DNA of 64,000 bases from Actinomucor elegans. Its lineage: Eukaryota > Mucoromycota > Mucoromycetes > Mucorales > Mucoraceae. Location of the stretch: positions 992,001 to 1,056,000 of the forward strand of contig JAMSLZ010000004.1 in NCBI GenBank assembly GCA_026027325.1, read 5' to 3'. The notes beneath the pieces were generated by a model. That model did not search any database. It had not been told where the DNA came from and was given only the letters and a program-made list of their open reading frames with translations. Both the position numbers and the translations under genes were made by a program. Shown in pieces: positions 37,036 to 50,119 of this stretch (the first letter of the stretch is position 1; the number at the start of each line of letters is the position of its first letter).

Positions 37036-39303
37036 TTCTTTGAAGCTGTATAAGAAGAAAAGTGTATTGAAAGTTGAACTTTATTTTTTAATCTCATTAT
37101 TGAATGACCGCGTTATTTACTACAAATGTAAAGCATAAAAGATGGATGGGATATGAACTGCGTGTTGTTCATGTCCATTGAAAGTCAACAACAACAAACA
37201 AATGCAGCTGAATCTACTCTTATTTTTTTTTCTTTTTTTTTTTGCCCATCTTTTTTAAATGAATTCAATGCACGAATAACGTACTTTATTTTTCTGCAAA
37301 AAAAAGGACTTTATCAGTTACAAATACGTCGCCAATTTTTTTTATTTCAGAGATACTGATATTGGATACATATAAATTTAGGCCATTCAATGCGCAACGG
37401 CTCTCTTTGCCAAATTTGTTAATGCCTTTACACAGTTGATTATTTACTATAAAAAAGTCGTACTGAAAGAGACAAACATAGCTCATCCAGATTCCAATGA
37501 ATATATCATGCTCTTCCCAGCATTACGGATATCCAATCAAAACGATTTATTCAATTTCGATGGGAGAGTTTTCAAACATGCTGAAAGGTAGACTTGTGTT
37601 GCGCGTCAAATGAAGTAAAGATCATTTCAAAGGACGAACGAGTTTATTTTGATAAAATCTTTTACATCTTTTTATAAATGCAGGCTTTTGGTAGTGAAAT
37701 AAAATGTTTACACACTAGCATTGCATACAAAGCTTCTATTTCCAAATTGCATCATGCTTCTCCAGCAAAAGAAATAAACATAAACTTTCCTTGATCAATG
37801 TGAATATTTCTCAACCACTAACATTAAGCTATATTTCAAAACAAATCTATTTCTAGATGAGTGCATCTACACAATCTTGAATGGAGATTGTTTGGAAATA
37901 CACGAGTGAATAACCTTGAGTAAAGAACAAGCATGCAAGAAAAAAGCTATTACTTTTTACTATCTATCTTATTTAGCAATTAAACAAGACGCGTTTTACC
38001 AAACGAATAAACCTTCGATAGTATAGTACTGATAGTTGAACTGTTGAGTTGGAGTAAAATCGAGGAACTTTGGCATAATATACTGGAGGCATCTTTCAGG
38101 CTTTCAAAAAGTAAATTCTAAACTAAAGAGAGTGAATATGTAGAGTTCATTGATGGATATGTAATTAATGTACAGCTGCTACACAGCTCTCGAACAAGGG
38201 CGTGATACTGAGGAAATATTATCGTTATATAGCGATGTAAAACAGTTACTTGGCAGGTTGTGTCAGACTATCATCACTATCAATTTTTTTTAAAGGGATA
38301 TAGGGCAGTTGTAGAGGAATTTGACTCTTGGTCATTCGCTTCTTGAGGAGAAGAAGAGAATGCAAGATTTATTCTGTTTAGTTTTCCTGGATTAAAATAT
38401 TCTTTCCGATTCTTTTAATGCAACCTTTTAATATTAACAAACGTTTACATAGAGATAGATTAGCTGAACAAACTCGCAAAGAGTTGAATGATACATCTAT
38501 TAGTGTAAAGAGCAGATTGCATTTCTTTTTCAAAAAATAACAATGTATGTGTAAACCGAAGGGATTCCGAGTTCCGATATTTATTAAAAGTTTATTTACC
38601 AGAGGGCTTCCTAAACTCATACTTACATGAAGCCCTTTATCCATTTAAGATATTCCTCTTATAATCTTGTATCTTAGTAGCAATCGTATTCAGTAGCTAG
38701 AACAAAACTTGTATTTGACGCATGTAAAAGTAGATGGCTCTTCTATCAGTCCTATCTAGTTGATACAAACATATAGTACATATATCAATCGCTAGCGTGA
38801 ACAGATTGTTTAATTCAAAGAAACAAAGCAACTAGGACAGACATGAGCTCTACAACGTACTAATACTGTGCATACTAAAACCAGGGTCACTTATCCTCTA
38901 ATTTTTCAATAGACTCAAGTCTAACATCTTGTAACCTTGAACGAAAAGCCCTAGTAATTTTGTACCTGAAAATCTTATTATACCTAAAACTCCGGAAATT
39001 ATTAAAAAAAAAAGTTGCCTGAAAGCAAGGGGAGTCTTCTAAAGTATTATCTAAACTCGGATAATCTATGTGTTTAACTGTAAAAATAATGTCTCAGATA
39101 TAGTTTATAATCGGCATAATATTATCCTCTAAAGAATACGTACATTTTTATTTTATTTTTTATATTTATTTATTTTGTTGAATATCCAAGTATTGGCCTA
39201 TTGCAGTAAAAACCTCATTGAATACCGGAATGACTTTATATTTCAGTTTAAATATCACATTACTAATATAAAGTTTGACGCACAAACTTAGTTATTGAAT
39301 ATA

Positions 39304-39337
<34 letters not shown>

Positions 39338-39695
39338 TACCAAAGTAAATTTTTTTTTCTCGTTATTAAATTCCAGATACTGAACAATTAAATGTCCTTG
39401 ACATAACGATTTCTAAAATGCCTACTACCAAACCAGAGAATGCTACTATTCAATCATGTTACACTAGAGGCATCGAATGACATTTTATGGATGGTAACGC
39501 ATCCTATGAGATGAGATTCAAGCTACTTGTTCAAACCTAAATCAGGTAAGGCTTGCATATAGCTTACAATGAATTTGAGAGAAAAATAAAGAATCTGCTA
39601 ATTGGAATTACACCAGAGTTACACAGCGTTGTTGTCCTTTATTGTCATATTTTGTACCTTGTTCGCTTATTCGCCTTTTTCTTTTACATTTACTT
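37036..39695. other. Long intergenic region upstream of formin B
   Basis: About 2.7 kb with no supported gene. It contains T runs at 37220-37240 and 39306-39334 and many short chance frames. RFT1 and formin B start on either side, so both promoters lie here. Confidence 0.5.
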
Positions 39696-42600
39696 ATGGA
39701 GATATTTGGTATATCGAAAAAGAACAAGCGAAAAGAAGTTGATTCGGTTTCAACACCGAGTTTACCGAGACATATGCCAACCCAAGGCGAAAAGAACTCG
39801 CTTCCACCTTCAAATGCTTGGAATTACTCTTCAAGATCCTCATCCATTTCAAATGATGATTCGCATCGTAGTAGCTTTAGTAGTGCTCGAGGTAAATGTA
39901 TTATTACCTGTATAGGACGCGTATCATTGATACTTTTCTCTTAGTCGACTCGCGCCACAACTCGATAGATTACAACGGATTTTCAGAGTCTGAAGTACAA
40001 GACTTGTTTGAAAAGATGCTGGTATGTATCTTCATACACACAAAGAAATATGGATGCATATATTGATTTTTTTTTGTCTGTAGACGCGTCGAGGTATTCA
40101 TGATCCCGCTGCTAGATCAGTCATGTTGGGATTTTCAACTGAAAAGAAATGGCTCATGGTATCTCAGGATAAACAAGCAGATATCACTGCACCTACGCCC
40201 TCTTCTTCATCCTCCATTGTGAATCATAGCAATCAAGAAAGTCTGACCACCAATTCTGCAGATAAGAATTCACCTGATTTTTATATTGAGAAATTTCTCG
40301 AGCCAGACATGAGAGGTGTTACGCCTCGCTTGATTGCTCATTTGGCTGTTAGTTTAAGAACAATGCCATTGAGCTGGGTAAGACAGTTTATTGAAGCCAA
40401 AGGCTTGCAGGTAATTACAAATGTCATTGGCGCGTTGAATATGCGAGATCAAAAGTAAATATATTAATGAAATGAACAAAGAAAAAAAGAATGAAATTTG
40501 CTAATCCAAATCCAAATCCATAGAACTGAAGCGGACCTACAGATGGAGGTTGAAATCTTGAAATGTTTCAAATCACTCATTAATAACCGAGTAAAGTATC
40601 ATTTCAATAAAAAAAAAAAAAAAAAAAAAAAAACTAACCGTTCTTGTAGTGGGGCGCTAGAGAAGTCATTTCTCATCCTCAATGTATCTATCATATCGTC
40701 CTTTCGCTCGTCTCCCCACCCATCCAAACTCGAAAATTGGTGTGTGAAATATTAGCATTCGTGTGTCACGTCGATTTACCCAAAGGCCAAGAAATCGTAC
40801 TCAAAGGTCTGGACAAACTGAGCGAACATATCGGTGAATTCGGCAGATTTGATGCCTGGCTAAAGTTATTAAGCGTCACCTTGGACGGAAGAGGCATTAT
40901 GGGCAGTCTGGTAGGTGCTAGTGAAGATGTCAAGCGTTTGGCGGGCAATGGTGCGCCTGATAGTCATCTAGGCGACTTTGCCCTATCAAATATGATGTTG
41001 ATCAATTCATTGGTGACAGTCATCGAAGACGTCGAGATACGTGTGCATTTGCGCAACCAAATGAATGCTTCTGGATTGGATGAAATCACGGATAAGATGA
41101 TGGATTTCAACAATGAACAGTTGAAGCGACATGTCAATATATATAAGCAAATGAGCGAGAATGATGTGGATGAAATCATGGATATCTATAATGAAACCAT
41201 CTTGACCAACATGAATGACCCTCGCGCTTGCTTTGAGAGAATCCTGGAACGCGTAGAAGGAACACGAAGTTACAATTTCTTTTTAAGCTCTCTTCAGCAT
41301 ATGCTCATGATCCAGGCTCAAGGAGATGTCCAGTAAGTCCAGTTGGTCTAATGCTCGAAAACGCTCTATTCATTGCTCTTTTAAATTAGGGTGCGATACT
41401 TTCAAATATTGGATAAATTGATCACTCAAGTGGTAATGGACAGAAAGGGCATCAAAAACGATGATATGTCTGCTGGTGGTATGGGTTGGTCAGTCGCCAT
41501 GTTGATCGATAAGTTTGCAGAACAAGATCAACTTGCAGAAGCCATGCAAGAAGCAAAAGAAGCAAAGCAAATGTACGAAAAAGCAATTAAAGAAAAACAA
41601 GAACTGGAAACCGAGTTCAATTTGAAAGGTGATGGTTTAATTGGCGTATTACGCGACAAGACAAATTCTTTGGAGGATTTATTACGCATGTCTCGTCATA
41701 CAATCTCTACTTTACAGAGAAAGTTAAAAGATACGCAGCAAGAATACGAAATGAATATTACAGCATTAGATCAACAACTCAAAGAGATCTATGCAAAAGC
41801 TGCTGATGCAAATAAGAAGGATGGCATAGCTGATGATGACCAAAACGGCCATTATGTATTAGGAAGAGAAGAGGTGACTAGAGCCTATGATCGATTGAAA
41901 GCACAGGCTCTTTTGGAAGGCAAGCCAGGAGACGATAATTCAGTAAGTTGCTTTAAACCAACTGAGTCATATTCCTTGATTAACCAAAATGTCTTAGGAG
42001 GGCATTCCACGCGCTGAAGGATTATCAGATAGTTTTAAATCATCTTTGCAAGGCCAACTTGGCGGTGGACCTGCTGGTTTCATTATTCCAGGTACTGCTC
42101 CTTTGATTGGGTCCACACGACGAGTACCTGTTGGCAGTAAACGAAGAAACTGGCTTGAAGACGCAGCCGCAACAAGCCTTACAGGTGAAAAGAAGGATGG
42201 TGTCAAGATGAACGTCGAGCTGAAAGATCAACTCAACCAACTTCTTGCTGAAAAGGAACAAGTTGTATTTTTACCTGAAGATCACTCTGATAAACCAATT
42301 AGTGCTTTGGCTGCTGAATTAGAACACAAGTTAAGACAGCACAGCAATAAGGGAGATACTACAGGACTACCACCTGCTGGAGGATTGGCCACTGCTGAAA
42401 GATTATCGTCCGAATCAAGCTCAGTATTACAATCAGAAGAAGCTCATACTACGCCTAATATGCTACCAGAAAATGATGCATCTCTGCCATCGCCAGCATC
42501 TGTATTAGTAAACACATCCACTGCGAATATACCGCCTCCTCCACCTCCACCTCCACCTCCACCATTCTCAGGATCTGGTATGAGCCATGTACCTACTATA

Positions 42601-44999
42601 TCGAAATATACCGATATCCCACCACCACCGCCTCCACCTACAACAGCTCCATCTACATCCAATGGAGCTGGAGTTCCTCCTCCTCCTCCACCACCACCTG
42701 GACCTGGATCGTCTGTCACAGCGCCACCACCGCCACCACCACCGCCACCACCATCGAGTGTTCCAGGCGCACCACCACCGCCTCCACCCCCTCCTCCACC
42801 ACCCGGAAGTTCAGGTGCACCACCACCACCGCCTCCACCACCACCAGGAGGCCCAGGTGCACCACCGCCACCACCTCCACCACCAGGAGGCCCAGGAGGC
42901 CCACCACCACCGCCTCCACCCGGTGCTCCAGGCGCTCCTGGTGCGCCAGCGCTTTCCATGGGCGCACCACGCAAGATCCTTCGTCACCAACCCAATGTCA
43001 AGACCCGTGCACTCCAATGGACCAAGCTTCAAGCCAACTTTGTAGGCAAAACCATCTGGGGCAGCGACGATATAGACGAAATGGCTTTGGAAGATGAACT
43101 AGATACCATGGGTATTTTTAGCTCGATTGAAGAACTGTTTGCACAAAAGGTCATTGAACGCAAGAAACGTATGCTCAAGGAAAAGAAACAAGAGATTTGT
43201 ATTTTGGACCCTAAAAAGGCTTACAATATTAACATTGCTTTATTGAGCAAGTTGAAGCATTTGTCATTTAAAGAGGTCGTGAAAGCGTTCAAAGAGGTGG
43301 ATGATGCGATCATGACCGAGAATTTGTTGCTGAATTTGCAAGCCAATGTACCTACGGCTGAAGAACAGGGTAAATTGAAGGTGTTTGTAAGCAAAGCTTC
43401 ACCCGAAGAAATGGAACAGCTCTCCAAGCCAGATGCTTTCTGTGCAGAGGTAAGTTTAACTAGTGAATCGAATAACTTGCATAAGAATTAATCACCTATT
43501 TTTTCTTTCTTTCTCTCATTTAGATGATGGAAATTGACCGTTACAAAGAAAGAGTAGATAATATGCTCTTCCGTGCTACATTTGCAGAGAAGCATCAGCA
43601 GCTATCAAGAGTAAGTTGGTCGAGTGACGAGCACATCGAATGTTCACTTATATATTGTTTAGAATATGAGTGCTGTATTAGAAGCCTCTATCAGTGTAAA
43701 GGACTCCGCATCGTTCAAGGAGCTGTTGAAGGTACATGAGAACAAATTAGCACTATGATAAGCGTAGTAATCTGTTTTGTTAGTTTATTCTTGTTCTTGG
43801 TAACTTTATGAACGGAACTACCTTCCAAGGTGGTGCGTTTGGTATCCGTATTGCTAGTATCAACAAGGTAAGACTTTAATATTATTCTTTTAGAAAACAA
43901 GTGTGTTTACCATTATATATGTGTGTGCGTGTTCTACGATAGCTGGTTGATACCAAGGGCACTGAAGGAAACACTACTTTATTGCATTTCTTGGTCGATT
44001 CGGTTGAGTCCAAGTTCCCTCGTCTTCACGGATTCTTGGACGATCTTCAAGAAAGCGGCAATGCTTGCAGAGGTAAGATCAATTACTACATAAGCTATAT
44101 AGTCATTTAACGCATTTTATTTAGTTACATTGCAAGACATGGTCAAGGATTATAATGAGATCCGTGTAGGCCTACAGAAGCTGATCCAGGAGCTTGATAA
44201 TCACTATCCAGAGAATGAAAACGATGAAGATACTACAGAAGAAGGCGATAACTATGCTCAAGTTATGAGAAACTTTAGAAATGAAGCCATCGAGAAATTT
44301 GAAGAACTTGAAGTAAGATATACATCCATGGATGTTGCTTATCGTGATGTAGTGAGTTACTATGGTGAAAACCCAGATCAAATGAAGCCTGATGAGTTCT
44401 TTGGTATCTTCAAGACCTTCACATCCAGTTGGGAGGTATAAAAGGAACAAAATGGACTGTGAGAACTATGAACTGAATTACACAATTTCATTTGTTATAG
44501 CGTGCTATGAGCGATAATGTCACCGCGAAAAAGAAGCTTGAAAACATGGAAAAAGCAAGACGTGCTGAAGAAGAGCGTAGAGAAAGAATCAAGGCACAGA
44601 GACTTCGCGGAGTAGACACAAGCGAAGGTAAAACCCCAGTTCAAATCATTCAAGCAAGAGTCTAATAGTTCCCCCCCCCCTTTTTTTTTTATAGCAAACC
44701 AATCTGGTATGGATGAAGACAAGAATATCATGGATAACTTGTTAGATAAACTGCGAGCTGGTGAGCTGGACACAAGCATAAAGCGAACGAGAAATAATGA
44801 ACGATCCAACACGTCTCGCGAAAAACGTATGCAAAAGAGTGAATCTGTAGCCATCTTGGCTGAAGATTTATTAAAATCTATTCAACAAGATACGGAGGCT
44901 GCTTTGGGTGATTCACCATCTGCAACAAGGAGTCGTTTGGCTGCTAGAAGAAATAATGGTTCTCGAACTGCATTACTGGAAGAGCTATCGTCAATGTAG
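39696..44999 (+). CDS. Formin B, Bni1/SepA/diaphanous type (14 exons, 1503 aa)
   Basis: An actin-filament nucleator paralogous to formin A. Exons: 39696-39891, 39945-40021, 40084-40454, 40524-40590, 40650-41332, 41390-41942, 41998-43449, 43524-43610, 43663-43731, 43784-43867, 43943-44072, 44125-44435, 44501-44627, 44695-44999. Domain order: basic Lys/Arg start; GBD/FH3 (about 90-540, with LRNQMNASGL and VEGTRSYNFFLSSLQ); coiled coil (about 570-640); a longer FH1 than formin A (about 827-970, six or more poly-Pro blocks separated by Gly/Ser/Ala); FH2 from TRALQWTKLQ (about 1000) with GNFMNGTTFQGGAFGIRI; and DAD MDNLLDKL (about 1417) followed by a basic patch. Intron 4 contains a 25-nt A run (40609-40633). 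Eight intron positions match formin A in place and phase; six are private. Confidence 0.94.
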
Positions 45000-45677
45000 A
45001 AGAAAAGTCATATACAACACTACTTATATACATAATGCATACATACTACTTCTCAATAAATACCATTTTATCTAATAACAAAATTGCTTCATATTTTAGC
45101 GAAAGAGTAAAAAGCTGTAAAAGAAAAATGAAAAGATAACAAATCCTACTTCAAGAAATGCAAGTGCCAATTGGGTATTGGTACCTAATAAAATTTGACA
45201 AGTACAGGAAGCTAGTATGGTCGAACTGATATGTATAAATTTTTATACTACATGGTAAGCCAGAAAGGAAAAAAAAAGTCCCTTCTGACAAATTTCAAGA
45301 AAAATATCCTGTGCATGAGACGTATCCTGGGACGAGCTCGAGAGTTCAGACAGTTACATGTTCAAATTTGAATGTGCAAGTTTAAGTGCTATAATATGTT
45401 AACTACTATACAGTTGTTTTTTGAGCGTAAAAACTTGCATATATTGCAATATTGTATTGATATGGTTGTTTTTATTCTTTGTTGATATTTATTAAGCTTC
45501 ACAAACAAACCCGCATGAAAACCAAAGGATAGTCACTTGAATTTTTTTATGGATTCTCTCATGTGCGTATTGTTATCTACCTGAATTCCCTACTACGTTT
45601 GTTTATTATTCTGTTTCAATGCATTATTCCATTTTTTTTTTCATTCTCTTTTTTACTTTAAACCTAAGCACATAACA
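45000..45677. other. Intergenic after formin B
   Basis: There is no gene. AATAAA at 45055-45060 is a likely poly(A) signal of formin B. The final 60 bp before 45678 are T/C-rich and look like a leader. Confidence 0.5.
45055..45060 (+). promoter_or_regulatory. Poly(A) signal AATAAA of formin B
   Basis: AATAAA lies 56 bp downstream of the formin B stop codon. Confidence 0.5.
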
Positions 45678-47418
45678 ATGTCTAATAAAGCGATTAAAGC
45701 CCTTGATAATGCTGCTGAAGAAGCTGTTGTCTATCAGGCAGAAACACAGGTTCGATTGCTTAATGAGGCGAGAAAAAGGAAAAGAGAAAATGCGGGTAAG
45801 GTCTTTTGCATCTTATGTTTCAACCATATCCTTAAAATACAACTGTCGTGATTTCAGATGAAGAGTCAGAAGCAACCAGCTTCAATGAAATTCAGGTCAG
45901 GAATATACTCTTTATTTAATACGTCATCTTCACAGCTAACTTGTGTCGTAATTAGAATGAAGTCGATGACAGCGACCATATTAAGGTTCTTGGAAACAGA
46001 AAGTCGCTGATGTCTTTGGTAAGAAACTTGGGTTTGAATTATCACAGAAAACGCTACAAGACTATGAATGCCATTGAAAAGTATTATGCAATGTAAGTAT
46101 ACATATATACACTTTTTCGTGGCATTTTATTAATGAAGTTTGCTTCTTTCCAAGGCTCTGTTTGAACTCAATCATTGATATCAACGATGGTGCATTTATC
46201 AAACTTTTGAACTTAAGTGATCAAGCTCATCAAGATTTGAAAACCCGGTTCAACTTGTCTCAAACAGATATTCCACAGCCAAATCAGACATTAAAAAAAA
46301 TCTACAAAAAGACGGAGAAGGTAGTATATGTTTATACTAAATTTAATATACTCAATCATTGACACTTGTTAATGCAAATATTAGATGACACTTGCGCAGA
46401 AACATAAATTTTATACTGTGTTATCCTTTGACCACAAGGAGGGAAATAGAAAAAAAATCTTGATTGCCGCCCACATGTAAATATACGAATGCATGTAACT
46501 TGTTTGATATTCTACTCATTGTAATCTTTATAGCTATAATTTGTTAAGTCATAGGAGCGACAATATACAAAAGTGGAAAGGTTTATCTGAATGGTCATTA
46601 ATAGTCAAAATTTGGTCAAACATCTTTGAGACACTTTTTGAAAACACCATTATTAACATTATTTGGTAATATGTCTGTGAAAAGTATGGCCTTCAAAATT
46701 CTCACCTCTGTTTTGTTTTTAAAAAAATCGCGATAGGGGTGATACTGTGAACGAATCATTCAAGATAGATCTTCGCCTTTGTTTATCAATAGAAGGAAGG
46801 TATTACGATATTTCAAATATCGAGTTCAAGAAGCATGGTAAAGAGCCACGCCTTGTAAAGGCAGATGCGTGTAAAGTCCTCGTTGAGGCAAAGACAATTC
46901 TTAACCAGATAATCAAGCACCACAATCTAAACTTGGAAAAGTCAAAGCAGAAAAAAGTTATTAATGGCCAAATTTGTGGTAATATACAGCTCTTCTAGGT
47001 GCTTTATAAGAATCTCATCAAGGCACGTATTTTTTTTTAGGATTGAAGGCCGTCTTTACTGAATTGCAACTTGTAGGGCCTGGTTGCTACATGACAAATC
47101 CCTTTGGAAAGACTATCAAATTTCCAACAAACGATGGCAAGGCAATGCAATTCATGGAGGAAAACTTAGAACAGCTTTTCTGTTATAAGGTTTGCTTGTT
47201 TTTTTACGCTTTTGAAAGCACTCGCTAAAATGTAATTCTTGTAGGATTTTGTTGTTGAAGAGGCTGAGAAATTGAGAGGTGTTTTACTGCAAGACGACTC
47301 TAATTTCGGTTCACAGTCAACTGCCGAAGAACAGTATTTCACGAAAAAAACATATATCATCTCAGAAAAAGTAAGTTTATTTCCAAAGCTTCACGATGAT
47401 TTTTACAAATCGCAGTGA
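45678..47418 (+). CDS. Lineage-specific protein with a WSNIFE-type motif, function unknown (9 exons, 415 aa)
   Basis: No characterised domain is recognised. Exons: 45678-45795, 45858-45895, 45956-46092, 46155-46320, 46385-46476, 46534-46665, 46737-46978, 47041-47189, 47245-47418. All eight introns have GT-AG ends and join in frame, which argues for a selected gene rather than a relic. The protein starts with a charged helical region (1-60) and an acidic linker. A conserved-looking core follows, with EWSLIVKIWSNIFETLF, INIIWGDTVNE and KIDLRLCLSIEGRYYDIS (about 205-265), then a basic stretch KADACKVLVEAKTILNQII and TELQLVGPGCYMTNPFGK. From memory, Mucorales genomes carry many uncharacterised proteins with an EWS-(x)-WSP-(x)-FE core followed by DLR; I could not check this here. 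The end is uncertain: a GTAAGT at 47371 could be a donor, in which case more exons lie beyond 47418. AT-content and weak splice sites resemble recently expanded families more than the neighbouring housekeeping genes. Confidence 0.6.
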
Positions 47419-48870
47419 ACCTTTTTTTAATTTCTGTACACAAATAAACAAAAGGGTGGGATAGGAGGACAGAAATAACTTGTCTATAATTTAGCATAAA
47501 AAGCTTGTTATTTCAGCTGCCCATAACGTTTTAACATTATCTAATATAGCTGGTTAGTTCGTTATGGTGTTGCCTTTATAATAAGGACATGATTCAAACA
47601 TCTCGCTTCCTTTAAAATAAATTGACAGTTTCGAACAACAAAGGGTGTTTAAGGAAGGAGTCCAGGAATAACGATTAACTTCAATTTCAAAGTGAACTTT
47701 TGATAGTTTAGTCTGCATTAAGTCTGAGTTAATAATCCTTTATTGTGTTCGATTACTTATCCTATGGATACTTACTTATAAACCGCAAATTAATACCAAA
47801 ACAATAAATCCTGTAATAATCAGTGGTTGTAACCCATTTACTTCATGAAGTTCATATACTTGTGAGAACTTAGTTTTCAATTCAACTACTAGATGTCGGA
47901 AACGGGAAGGTTATTGTAGTTGGTGTTGACTTTTATATAGCAAACTATACAAAGCATTCCTTGAACCTTTTTTTTTTGGGCTAATAGGTTCAACATCCCT
48001 AAATGTATCCCAGCAGCTTATGTATGATTAGAGTAATATGGTGGAAGTATAAAAGTTACTTTACCTTATAATGGTCACTGACGAGATTATTTAAAACAGA
48101 AAAATAACAATATAAAACTGTAAAAATAGCAAGATTATAAAAGTTTGTATCCAGCTTATTAAGTTTATGAACAAGTCTCTTTATATGAGTTGATATAAAG
48201 ATGCAACCGACTCCAGGAATTATAGCCTATAGCTATAATTAACAAAGAGAATTTAGAAAAAGAATGAGGGCTAGATTGTTTTCAAATGACATTAGTGTTT
48301 AGGGATATGCTACCATTTAAAGTCTTTGAGCTTATTCTGATATATGCACTCGCTATTTAATGTTATCCTATTTATATATAAGCCCTTAATGGTTATGTCA
48401 GGGCATAATACTTGGAGTCTTAGTTCACACATACAAAATTGCTAACTTCAGCTGCAGAACCTTTAACGAGTGCTCCAAATGGAAAGTACCGCTGCTTCCT
48501 TTCTAATTGCATAAGTACTGCTGTTATTAACTACTACTAGAAGGAAGTTCATCATATAAAGATTTAATATGTGGGCTGGTTTCATAGGAATATGCTGTTA
48601 TAAATCTCATATATAAATGTAATAAAGGTCGAAGAATTTAATATTAAAAAAGTAGAGTAGAAATATTTATGATTTACAAATGTTATGCCATAATGGAAAT
48701 CATGTAATACCAACCTTCCACAAGGGACAATTTAGACAATAGGGCTATTACATGAGTACAGTACATAGTATAAAGGATTTAATAGTATAATGTCAACATC
48801 ATGAATTCCAAAATAAGAACCAAGAGGATGTGCAATCCATCAGGTAAAAGACGAAGGAAACTGTAAAAAT
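47419..48870. other. Intergenic, AT-rich
   Basis: There is no supported gene; possible further 3' exons of the preceding gene cannot be excluded in the first few hundred bases. Everything else is low-information AT-rich DNA up to the tandem array. Confidence 0.4.
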
Positions 48871-49914
48871 GAAAAGGATGATTCATAGTCAGTATTGCCC
48901 TTGAATAACTATCAACCAAGGCTTTGTATTTACACGCAAGCAATGCACAGCCATACGCATAGTCAGCCAAATAAGATTGCTTTTTCTTCGGTACAGATGG
49001 AGCTCAAGACATTATCTATAATTGCTTTTCCATCTATATACTCCAAATTTTGCAATCTTGACTATGTAGCAGTTCAAGACATTGTCTATAATTGCTACTA
49101 CATAGAGCTGGTTAAAAGAGGAAGACGGCTACAGAAAGGAAAAGGATGATTCATAGTCAGTATTGCCCTTGAATAACTATCAACCAAGGCTTTGTATTTA
49201 CGCGCAAGCAATGCACAACCATACGCATAGTCAGCCAAATAAGATTGCTTTTTCTTCGGTACAGATGGAGCTCAAGACATTATCTATAATTGCTTTTCCA
49301 TCTATATACTCCAAATTTTGCAATCTTGACTATGTAGCAGTTCAAGACATTGTCTATAATTGCTACTACATAGAGCTGGTTAAAAGAGGAAGACGGCTAC
49401 AGAAAGGAAAAGGATGATTCATAGTCAGTATTGCCCTTGAATAACTATCAACCAAGGCTTTGTATTTACACGCAAGCAATGCACAACCATACGCATAGTC
49501 AGCCAAATAAGATTGTTTTTTCTTCGGTACAGATGGAGCTCAAGACATTATCTATAATTGCTTTTCCATCTATATACTCCAAATTTTGCAATCTTGACTA
49601 TGTAGCAGTTCAAGACATTGTCTATAATTGCTACTACATAGAGCTGGTTAAAAGAGGAAGACGGCTACAGAAAGGAAAAGGATGATTCATAGTCAGTATT
49701 GCCCTTGAATAACTATCAACCAAGGCTTTGTATTTACGCGCAAGCAATGCACAACCATACGCATAGTCAGCCAAATAAGATTGCTTTTTCTTCGGTACAG
49801 ATGGAGCTCAAGACATTATCTATAATTGCTTTTCCATCTATATACTCCAAATTTTGCAATCTTGACTATGTAGCAGTTCAAGACATTGTCTATAATTACT
49901 ACTACATAGAGCTG
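48871..49914. repeat. 268-bp tandem repeat array, 3.9 copies
   Basis: Copies start at 48871, 49139, 49407 and 49675; the last is cut off at about 49914. Copies are nearly identical (a handful of substitutions). Within each unit there are two direct 22-bp near-repeats (CAAGACATTATCTATAATTG and the same with G for A at the tenth base) and an inverted pair CTATGTAG/CTACATAG. Copies 1 and 3 share ACACGC and copies 2 and 4 share ACGCGC at the same position (about 300 bp phase), so the array may have grown in two-unit steps. An 84-codon frame in each copy lacks an ATG and is out of frame between copies because 268 is not a multiple of three, so I do not treat it as coding. Confidence 0.95.
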
Positions 49915-50119
49915 AGGTCTTCTATGGTCATGATCCCCATAGTCATGATTTTATGAAAAAGAAACACGAAAAAAAAGGTTCTATAGTTCCGTCACCATAA
50001 ACTAATTCTGCCGAAATCAATAAATAACGTCACTGAGTACATATGTGGTGTAATAAAATAATAAAGTACAACTAATCTCTTTTCGATATTTCTCTCTATA
50101 ATGTAATTTATAATGTTAC

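Noticed and set aside
38378..38644. 88-codon minus-strand frame
   Set aside because: It has no domain, no leader and no splice extension, and looks like random AT-rich DNA.
48895..49956. Four 84-85 codon frames, one per tandem repeat copy
   Set aside because: They start with TTG rather than ATG, and because the unit is 268 bp each copy is in a different frame. The similarity comes from DNA duplication, not coding constraint.
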